Below are positions 17,867 to 24,722 of a stretch of DNA of 64,000 nucleotides, piece by piece (the first letter of the stretch is position 1; every line of letters starts with the position of its first letter). The position numbers and the translations under genes were made by a program. The notes beneath the pieces were generated by a model. The model did no database searches and was not told the DNA's origin. It saw nothing but the letters and a program-made list of their open reading frames with translations. The DNA is taken from NCBI RefSeq assembly GCF_030866825.1, contig NZ_CP133020.1:1178001-1242000 (forward strand), written 5' to 3'. Source of the stretch: Rathayibacter sp. SW19 (lineage in GTDB: Bacteria; Actinomycetota; Actinomycetes; Actinomycetales; Microbacteriaceae).

Positions 17867-18057
17867 AAAGGCGGCAACAAGGACGTTGCGCCCGGAGGAT
17901 CGATCTGCGAACCAACTGGATCGGGCCCGACCAGATGGTGCCGCATGCCCGGCGATGACCTGACGATCCTTCATAGCTTCCACAAGCTGCCGGCCGGAGT
18001 GAGTTTCCCGACAAATAGGTCCCCGCAGGGAGAACCCCGGCACCCTACTGGGGCTGT

Positions 18058-18150
18058 TCAGGGTTGGATGTTCTCGAGGTCTTCGAGGAGGCTGGGGTGG
18101 GTGGGTGTCCAGCCGAGGGTTTCGCGTGTGTGCGAGGCTGGCAGTGCTGT
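18058..18150 (-). pseudogene. C-terminal remnant of an SDR / NAD-epimerase-like gene
   Basis: About 30 codons ending HTRETLGWTPTHPSLLEDLE, then a stop. This is the C-terminal motif of extended SDRs such as the intact one at 34313 (TRDLVGWQPTHPNLIEDLE). It faces away from the TetR remnant that follows, the same divergent layout as the intact TetR-SDR pair at 33.6-35.2 kb. The rest of 17867-18250 shows no gene. Confidence 0.5.
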
Positions 18151-18250
18151 GCATCGTCATCGGGGTAGCCGGCGATCCCGGCCTGACGCGCGGTGTCGGT
18201 CAGGAGTCCAGCGAATCCGCCGGCGCCCCGGAGTGCCCCTCGGACTTCTC

Positions 18251-18819
18251 TGAGCGCGCCAGCGGCTCGTCGCCGGGGCCGTGGACCTTTTCACCGAACA
18301 GGGTTACGACGCGACCACGGTCACGCAGATCGCTTCTCGCGCCGGTGTCACGAAGAGCACCTTCTTTCGGCACTTCTCCGATAAGCGCGAACTGCTGGTG
18401 GCGCGGCAGGAGGCCCTGAGCAGGTTGCTCGTTGAGGGGATCCGTGAGGCAGCACCCGACGCCACGCCACTTGAAGCAGTCGCATCTGGTCTTCGACGAG
18501 CCGCAGCCGCAATGGGGAGATCCAACCGCGAGATGGGATCACGTCTGCACGCCGTCATCGTCGTCAGCACTGAACTGCAGGAATGCGCCGCGCTCAAACA
18601 CGTGGGACTGGCCACTGCCACGACCACCGCACTCGGCGACCGTGGCATTGCCGAGCCGGTTGCGCTCCTGCGTCCGAACTTGGCGTTCTCGCCTTCAAAC
18701 AGGGGTGCGCTCAATGGTTCGAGCACATCGGACCCGAAACCACCGACCTCGCGGACCTCGCCGACCTCACCGTCGCGTCCCTGCACGAGCTAAACACTGC
18801 GGCGAAGACCCTGGACTGA
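18251..18819 (+). pseudogene. Frameshifted TetR-family regulator
   Basis: Readable from VDLFTEQGYDATTVTQIASR through KSTFFRHFSDKREL to RGIAEPVALL in one frame; the end, LGVLAFKQGCAQWFEHIG to TVASLHELNTAAKTLD, is one frame over (shift near 18670). An in-frame TGA lies just before the helix-turn-helix, so the N-terminus is also lost. Close in pattern to the intact TetR at 33581-34147. The stretch 18820-19009 holds one protein-like fragment (HEKRIATHRERLALINGRR) that I cannot assign. Confidence 0.7.
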
Positions 18820-19009
18820 AGACACACCCTGCCCGCAGGCCGTCCCCACGCGAGGTGCACGAGAAACGCATCGCCACCCACCGCGAACGTCTCGCGTTGA
18901 TCAACGGACGCCGGATGGAACTCGACCCGATGGCCATGCCCATTGACGGCTAAGCCAACGCCAATCAAAACAAGTTGGAGGGCTGCGGAAAATGACGAGC
19001 GTCCCGAAA

Positions 19010-19078
19010 GGCCACGTCACCCCGACGACGCAGAAAGTCGCAGTACGCCGATTCGCCGAGCATCTGGATCGGGCTTAG
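19010..19078 (+). pseudogene. Last 22 codons of an integrase, island B
   Basis: GHVTPTTQKVAVRRFAEHLD plus a TAG stop, nearly the same as the end of the island A integrase (YSHVTPAMQKAAVRRFAEHL). Similarity continues about 50 bp past the stop. It lies 80 bp from the tRNA-Ser 3' end, where the integrase of the inserted element should be. Confidence 0.75.
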
Positions 19079-19150
19079 CACATATCTCAGCACACGGAGG
19101 GAAATGGATCGTCGCTCGCAAGTGTAAAAAACCCGATCACGGGTAGTTTT

Positions 19151-19178
19151 CAATCGGCGGAGAATGGGGGATTCGAAC
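19151..19178 (-). repeat. Right attachment core within tRNA-Ser 3' end
   Basis: 28 bp shared, with two differences, with the repeats at 3599 and 14475. It spans the acceptor strand and T-loop of the intact tRNA gene, the usual target of tyrosine integrases. Confidence 0.75.
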
Positions 19179-19242
19179 CCCCGAGGGCTTGCACCCAACA
19201 CGCTTTCCAAGCGTGCGCCATAGGCCACTAGGCGAATTCTCC
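19158..19242 (-). tRNA. tRNA-Ser(GGA)
   Basis: 85 nt. Acceptor strands GGAGAAT / ATTCTCC with discriminator G, T-arm GGGGG-TTCGAAT-CCCCC, long variable arm as expected for serine, and anticodon loop TTGGAAA (anticodon GGA, reading UCC/UCU). CCA is not encoded. It is the target of the two islands to its left and keeps an intact 3' end. Confidence 0.95.
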
Positions 19243-19340
19243 TGGCCGGCAGCATCCGCATTCGGATGATGGCCACAGAGAAGCTTACCGGATGCCGCGC
19301 CACGGCTCGACCTGCGAGCCACCTTGTCTCAACCCTGCGG

Positions 19341-19371
19341 TTACGGCACCCCGTCAGTCACCGGTTACACT
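19341..19371 (+). promoter_or_regulatory. Probable promoter of SRP RNA
   Basis: TTACGG (19341-19346) and TACACT (19366-19371), 19 bp apart, followed by the RNA start about seven bases later. Confidence 0.5.
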
Positions 19372-19377
19372 GGATGT

Positions 19378-19470
19378 CGGCTCCTCGCGTGGCGCCATCC
19401 AGGCCAATTCCCCCAGGACGGAAACGAAGCAAGGGTAACCGGGCTCTGGCGGGTGCGCGAGGGGTCCTTT
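19378..19470 (+). ncRNA. ffs: Signal recognition particle RNA (small bacterial type)
   Basis: About 93 nt. The conserved Ffh-binding apical part CAGGACGGAAACGAAGCAAG is present; the long hairpin is closed by CCTCGCG near the 5' end pairing with CGCGAGG near the 3' end, then TCCTTTTC. In actinobacteria this RNA lies between tRNA-Ser and dnaX; here pta-ackA and one oxidoreductase gene are placed in between. Confidence 0.88.
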
Positions 19471-19522
19471 TCATTTGCTGGCGGCACCCACGCGGGCAAG
19501 CCAGTCGCAGAGGGGACACTGA

Positions 19523-21637
19523 GTGAGATCCATCTTCATCACCTCGGCGGAGGGCTACACCGGAAAATCGACGATCGCTCTGGGGGTGCTCGACACCCTG
19601 GCCCGCAGACTGCACCGCGTCGGGGTGTTTCGCCCGATCGCCCGATCCGCGACAGAACGCGATTACGTGCTCGAGCTGCTGCTCGACCACGTGGCCGTCG
19701 ACCTCGACTATGACCAGTGCATCGGCGTCAGCTACGACGATGTGCATGCCGATCCCGACGCGGCGCTATCACGCATCGTCGAACGCTACAAGGCCGTTGA
19801 GGCTCAGTGCGACGCCGTCGTGATCGTCGGCTCCGACTACACCGACGTCAGTGCGCCGACCGAACTCGGCTACAACGCCCGGGTGGCAGCCAACCTCGGG
19901 GCACCTGTGCTGCTCGTGCTCGGCGGGCGTTCCGGCCAGGGCCAGGAAGAACGCCTCGGACAAGCGGATGCCCGCACCCCAGACGAGGTGCGCCAGCTCG
20001 CCGAGGTCACCCTGTCTGAACTGCAGGTCGAGCACGCCGGACTGTTCGGCATCGTCGTCAACAGGGCCGACCCAGCCGCGCTCGCCGAGATCATCGACAC
20101 TGTGGGCAGCGCGACGCAGCGCATCACAGGCACCGCAGCCCCGGTCTGGGCCGTTCCAGAAGACACGACACTGGTCGCGCCGAGCGTTCGCAGCGTCATG
20201 GCCGCGATCGACGGCACCCTGATCAAGGGTGATCCGCAACTGCTCGACCGCGAAACGCTCGGTGTCGTCGTCGCGGCCATGTCGATGGAGAATGTGCTGA
20301 CCCGACTGATCGAGGGCTCCGTGGTCGTGGTGCCCGGTGATCGCAGCGAGGTACTGCTTGCCGTGCTGATGGCGCACTCGGCAGGCACGTTCCCCACGCT
20401 GTCCGCGATCGCGCTCAACGGCGGATTCGAACTATCCGAACCGATCGATCGACTCATCGACGGGCTGCGCACGACCCTGCCGATCATCCGCACGACGTTT
20501 GGAACCTACGAGACCGCCGTGCGGATCACCCGAACCCGCGGGCGGCTCGCCGCGGATTCGCAGAGCAAACACGACCGCGCGCTCGCGCTTTTCGAAACCC
20601 ACGTCGACGCGGATGCGCTGTTCGCACTCCTCGACGTGCAGCAATCGCCGGTCGTCACACCGCTCATGTTCGGCTACGGGCTGGTCGAACGTGCGCGAGC
20701 CGATCGCAAACACATCGTGTTGCCGGAGGGCGACGACGACCGCATCCTTCGCGCCGCCGCGACGGTGCTGACCCGCGGCATCGCCGACCTGACGATCCTC
20801 GGCGAAGAGATCGAGGTGCGTTCCCGGGCAATCGGCCTCGGCTTGGACATTTCCGCGGCGCACGTGGTCAGCTCGTTCGACGACGTTCTGCGCTATCGCT
20901 TCGCGCAAGAGTACGCGCAGCTGCGCGCGCACAAGGGCTTGACGTTGAGCCAGGCCAGCGACACCGTGACCGACGTCTCCTACTTCGGCACGATGATGGT
21001 GCACGCAGGCCTGGCAGACGGCATGGTCTCCGGTGCCGCGCACACGACGGCGCATACCATCCGCCCGGCGTTCGAGATCATCAAAACCCGGGATGGTGTC
21101 TCGGTGGTCTCCAGCGTGTTCTTGATGGCACTCGCCGACCGGGTGCTCGTCTACGGCGACTGCGCCGTCATACCCGACCCGACAGCAGACCAGTTGGCCG
21201 ACATCGCGATCTCGTCAGCACAGACCGCAGAGCAGTTCGGCATCGAGCCACGCATTGCCATGCTGTCGTATTCGACCGGCAGTTCCGGTTCGGGGGCGGA
21301 TGTCGAGAAAGTCCGCTCCGCAACCGCCCTGGTGCGTGCTCGCCGGCCCCAGTTGCTCGTGGATGGGCCCATCCAATACGACGCGGCGGCCGACGCCGCG
21401 GTTGCCGCGACGAAGATGCCGGATTCACCGGTCGCCGGCAGGGCAACGGTGTTCATCTTCCCCGACCTGAACACGGGCAACAACACCTACAAGGCCGTGC
21501 AGCGCAGCGCAGGCGCCGTCGCCATCGGCCCCGTGCTGCAGGGGCTGCGCAAACCGATCAATGACCTCTCCCGCGGCGCCCTTGTCGAAGACATCGTGAA
21601 CACCATCGCGATCACGGCGATCCAGGCCCAAGGATGA
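19523..21637 (+). CDS. pta: Phosphate acetyltransferase
   Basis: 704 residues, the long Pta type. N-terminal P-loop-like BioD-fold domain (SAEGYTGKSTIALGVLDTLA), a central DRTGG domain (about residues 215-330), and a C-terminal PTA_PTB catalytic domain from about residue 380 (KHIVLPEGDDDRILRAA, GLADGMVSGAAHTTAHTIRP, VFIFPDLNTGNNTYKAVQRS). It converts acetyl-CoA and phosphate to acetyl phosphate, which ackA next to it uses to make ATP and acetate. GTG start. The 85-bp gap to ackA carries one dispersed repeat. Confidence 0.97.
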   Translation: MRSIFITSAEGYTGKSTIALGVLDTLARRLHRVGVFRPIARSATERDYVLELLLDHVAVDLDYDQCIGVSYDDVHADPDAALSRIVERYKAVEAQCDAVVIVGSDYTDVSAPTELGYNARVAANLGAPVLLVLGGRSGQGQEERLGQADARTPDEVRQLAEVTLSELQVEHAGLFGIVVNRADPAALAEIIDTVGSATQRITGTAAPVWAVPEDTTLVAPSVRSVMAAIDGTLIKGDPQLLDRETLGVVVAAMSMENVLTRLIEGSVVVVPGDRSEVLLAVLMAHSAGTFPTLSAIALNGGFELSEPIDRLIDGLRTTLPIIRTTFGTYETAVRITRTRGRLAADSQSKHDRALALFETHVDADALFALLDVQQSPVVTPLMFGYGLVERARADRKHIVLPEGDDDRILRAAATVLTRGIADLTILGEEIEVRSRAIGLGLDISAAHVVSSFDDVLRYRFAQEYAQLRAHKGLTLSQASDTVTDVSYFGTMMVHAGLADGMVSGAAHTTAHTIRPAFEIIKTRDGVSVVSSVFLMALADRVLVYGDCAVIPDPTADQLADIAISSAQTAEQFGIEPRIAMLSYSTGSSGSGADVEKVRSATALVRARRPQLLVDGPIQYDAAADAAVAATKMPDSPVAGRATVFIFPDLNTGNNTYKAVQRSAGAVAIGPVLQGLRKPINDLSRGALVEDIVNTIAITAIQAQG

Positions 21638-21649
21638 CCCCCGCCCGTT

Positions 21650-21693
21650 GGTCGAGTAGCGCACGAGCGCAGCGAGTACGCGTATCGAGACCC
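21650..21693. repeat. Dispersed GGTCGAG...CGAGACC repeat
   Basis: GGTCGAGTAGCGCACGAGCG to TATCGAGACCC, an imperfect palindrome of the type found again in dnaX, at 38053, 50355 and 61335. It lies between pta and ackA. Confidence 0.7.
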
Positions 21694-21722
21694 CCGACTA
21701 CCAGCACAGAAAGCAGCATCCA

Positions 21723-22910
21723 GTGAGCAGCATCCTCGTCGTTAACAGTGGGTCGTCCTCGTTCAAATACCAGTTGATCGATATGGCCACAGAGGAGACG
21801 CTGGCGAGCGGACTGGTCGAGCGCATCGGTGAGACCAGCGGGCGCTCAACGCACCACGGCCCGGATGGCGTGACGGAGCGGACCTTGCCGATCCCGGATC
21901 ACACGGCAGGATTCGCGGTCATGCTGGACGCGTTCGAGACGAGCGGGCCGAGTCTGGCGCAGCATCCGCCGATCGCGATCGGCCACCGGGTCGTGCACGG
22001 CGGCATGCGGTTCTTCGAGCCGACGCTGATCACCGATCTCGTGCGCATCAACATCGAGGACCTGTCTGAACTGGCGCCGCTGCACAATCCGGCGAACGTG
22101 CAGGGCATCGTTGCGGCGCAGAAGGCGTTCCCGAACCTGCCGCACGTGGCCGTGTTCGACACGGCGTTCCATCAAACGCTGCCGCCGGCCGCGTACACCT
22201 ACGCGATCGACGCGGCTGTCGCCGAGCGGTATCGTGTGCGCCGCTACGGTTTCCACGGCACGTCCCACAAATATGTGTCCGAGGCGGCCGCGGCATTCCT
22301 GGGCCGACCGCTGGCCGAGCTCAAGCAGATCGTGCTGCACCTGGGCAATGGCGCGTCGGCGTGCGCGGTCGACGGCGGGCGCTCGGTCGAGACCAGTATG
22401 GGCATGACTCCGCTCGAGGGCCTCGTGATGGGTACGCGTTCGGGCGACATCGACCCGGCCGTGTTGTTTCACCTGAACCGCACCGCAGGCTACGACATCG
22501 AACAACTCGACGTACTGCTGAACCGGCACAGTGGTCTGATCGGGCTGGGCGGCAACGGCGACATGCGCGACATTCAGGCAGCCGCAACGGCGGGCGACGC
22601 TCAGGCGCGCCTCGCCTTCGAGGTGTACCTGCACAGGATCAAGCAGTATGTCGGCGCGTATTTCGCGCAGCTCGGCGGTCTTGATGTGATCACGTTCACC
22701 GCCGGCGTCGGCGAGAACAATGCGCTGGTTCGTGCGGGCGCGCTGGCGGGGCTCGAGGCGATGGGCATCCGGATCGACGCGCAGCGCAATGAAGCTGTGT
22801 CGCGCGTCGCGCGAGTGATCTCGGCGGATGACTCGCGCGTCGCAGTGCTCGTCATTCCGACGAACGAGGAGCTTGAGATCGCGCGCCAGACCCTCGCGGT
22901 CGTCGTGTGA
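21723..22910 (+). CDS. ackA: Acetate kinase
   Basis: 395 residues, normal length. Signatures: VVNSGSSSFKYQLID at the N-terminus, VFDTAFHQT, YGFHGTSHKYV, LHLGNGASACAVDGGRS, and FTAGVGENNALVR. Acetyl phosphate + ADP to acetate + ATP, downstream partner of pta in a two-gene operon. GTG start preceded by AGAAAGCAG. Confidence 0.97.
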   Translation: MSSILVVNSGSSSFKYQLIDMATEETLASGLVERIGETSGRSTHHGPDGVTERTLPIPDHTAGFAVMLDAFETSGPSLAQHPPIAIGHRVVHGGMRFFEPTLITDLVRINIEDLSELAPLHNPANVQGIVAAQKAFPNLPHVAVFDTAFHQTLPPAAYTYAIDAAVAERYRVRRYGFHGTSHKYVSEAAAAFLGRPLAELKQIVLHLGNGASACAVDGGRSVETSMGMTPLEGLVMGTRSGDIDPAVLFHLNRTAGYDIEQLDVLLNRHSGLIGLGGNGDMRDIQAAATAGDAQARLAFEVYLHRIKQYVGAYFAQLGGLDVITFTAGVGENNALVRAGALAGLEAMGIRIDAQRNEAVSRVARVISADDSRVAVLVIPTNEELEIARQTLAVVV

Positions 22911-22957
22911 GTGCAGTCGAGCCGTCGCGTGAGCATGCGCGGACCCGCCACCCGAGT

Positions 22958-23003
22958 GAACGCGAGGTCGTAGCCTGAGCGAACGCGAGGTCGTAGCCTG
23001 AGC
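22958..23003. repeat. 23-bp tandem duplication
   Basis: GAACGCGAGGTCGTAGCCTG plus AGC twice in succession between ackA and the following gene. Confidence 0.85.
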
Positions 23004-23026
23004 AGACGCGGCGGAAGCGAGGTGCT

Positions 23027-24511
23027 GTGAGCGACGAGGTCGATGTCAACATCATCGGCAGCGGGCCGAACGGGCTCGCCGCCGCAGTGACGCTCGCGCG
23101 TGCCGGGTTGTCCGTTCGCGTCTACGAGCGGGCGGATGCATTCGGAGGCGGTGCGCGCACCGCCGAGTTGACGCTGCCCGGCTTTCGTCACGACATCTGC
23201 TCCGCCGTGCACCCGCAGGCGCTCGCATCACCGTTTTTTCGTGCGTTCGAACTCGAGAAACGCGTGTCGTTCGTCGTTCCGGATGCGTCCTACGCGCATC
23301 CGCTCGACGGCGGCCGCGCTGGAGTCGCCTGGCGCGATCTCGATCGCGCCGCCGCCGGCCTCGGGGTCGACGGCGGCGCATGGCAGCGCCTGCTCACGCC
23401 ACTGGTGCGCGAGGTTGACGCGATCACGGACTTCGCGGGGTCGTCGCTGCTGCGTTGGCCGCGGCATCCGTTCGTCGACGCCCGGTTCGGATTGCGGGCA
23501 CTCGAGCAGGGCAGCCGGCTCTGGGGTGCGCGGTTTCGCGGTGAGGTCGCGCCGGCGTTGCTGACCGGGGTCGCGGCGCACGCGTCTGCGTCGCTGCCGT
23601 CGCTTGCGGCCGCGGGTGCCGGGTTGGTGCTCGCGATGCACGGGCACGCGCGTGGGTGGGGGATTCCGCTCGGCGGCTCCCAGTCGATTGCGGATGCGTT
23701 GGCCGCCGATCTGCGCGCACGTGGCGGCGAAATCGTCACGGGGTTCGCGGTGAAGGCGTTGCGTGACCTGCCGCCGGCCCGCGCCACTTTGTTCGACACG
23801 TCACCGCGTGCGCTGCTGAGGATTGTGGAGGCCGCCGGCGTGCGGGGCGCGGTATCGGCCGAGGTGCCGGTCGCGTACCGGCAGCGGTTGGAGCGATTCC
23901 ACTACGGGTCGGGAGTCGCCAAGGTCGACTTCGCAGTGAGCGACCCGATCCCGTGGGCGAATCCGGATGTGGCCGCTGCCGCCGCCGTGCATCTTGGCGG
24001 TAGGCGAGAGGAAATCGCGCGCGCGGAACGCGAGGTTGCGCGGGGGAGGCACGCGGCGCATCCGTTCACGCTGGTTTCGCAGCCGACGCTGTTCGATCCG
24101 ACACGGGCGCCGGCGCGGCGGCACGTGGTGTGGGCGTATGCGCACGTGCCGCACGGGTCCACGCTGGACGCGACCGAGACGATCACGCGGCAGATCGAGC
24201 GGTATGCACCGGGGTTCCGAGACACGATTCTGGCCAGCGCGGCGATGTCCGCCGCGCAGCTGGCTGAGCACAATCCGAACAATGTCGGTGGCGAGATCTC
24301 CGGCGGCGCGGTGTCGCTGACCCAGCTGTTGCGCCGGCCCGTCGTGTCGAACGATCCGTGGCGCACCCCGATCGATGGCGTGTATCTGTGCTCGGCGTCG
24401 AGCGTGCCCGGCCCGAGCGTGCACGGCATGAACGGCTGGTTCGCGGCACGATCGGCCCTGGCGCACACGTTCGGTATTCGGCGGATGCCGCCCCTCGGCC
24501 TCGGCGATTGA
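23027..24511 (+). CDS. FAD-dependent oxidoreductase, phytoene-desaturase-like
   Basis: 494 residues. N-terminal dinucleotide motif NIIGSGPNGLAAAVTLARAG followed by VYERADAFGGGARTAE, and the C-terminal flavin motif GVYLCSASSVPGPSVHGMNG. This is the COG1233 group (carotenoid/phytoene dehydrogenase-like); no carotenoid genes are nearby, so the substrate is open. GTG start with GAAGCGAGG upstream. The 211-bp gap to dnaX contains GTGCGCCAC-type repeats. Confidence 0.88.
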   Translation: MSDEVDVNIIGSGPNGLAAAVTLARAGLSVRVYERADAFGGGARTAELTLPGFRHDICSAVHPQALASPFFRAFELEKRVSFVVPDASYAHPLDGGRAGVAWRDLDRAAAGLGVDGGAWQRLLTPLVREVDAITDFAGSSLLRWPRHPFVDARFGLRALEQGSRLWGARFRGEVAPALLTGVAAHASASLPSLAAAGAGLVLAMHGHARGWGIPLGGSQSIADALAADLRARGGEIVTGFAVKALRDLPPARATLFDTSPRALLRIVEAAGVRGAVSAEVPVAYRQRLERFHYGSGVAKVDFAVSDPIPWANPDVAAAAAVHLGGRREEIARAEREVARGRHAAHPFTLVSQPTLFDPTRAPARRHVVWAYAHVPHGSTLDATETITRQIERYAPGFRDTILASAAMSAAQLAEHNPNNVGGEISGGAVSLTQLLRRPVVSNDPWRTPIDGVYLCSASSVPGPSVHGMNGWFAARSALAHTFGIRRMPPLGLGD

Positions 24512-24590
24512 GTCGCGCTCGTCAGGGGAGCGCACTTGACGATAGCCCGGAGTCGTGACGCAAGCCTGCAGTCTTGACGCAAGCTCGGAC

Positions 24591-24651
24591 GGTGCGCCAC
24601 TTTGTGCGTGTTGCGCCAGTCGAGGTGGCGCACGGTGCGCGATCTGGCGCA
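24591..24651. repeat. GTGCGCCAC / GTGGCGCAC inverted repeats, site 1
   Basis: Three or four copies of the nonamer in both orientations, able to fold into a long hairpin. The same element recurs at 35235-35325 and 36811-36871. Confidence 0.7.
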
Positions 24652-24710
24652 CCATGGGTGGGCAGCATCCGCCCGCCGCGAACCGGGCAGGCACTGTCGG
24701 CGGCTCCGAC

Positions 24711-24716
24711 TACCAT
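24711..24716 (+). promoter_or_regulatory. -10 box of a leaderless dnaX transcript
   Basis: TACCAT with six bases to the GTG start at 24723, the spacing expected when transcription begins at the start codon. Confidence 0.45.
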
Positions 24717-24722
24717 TGAGCC

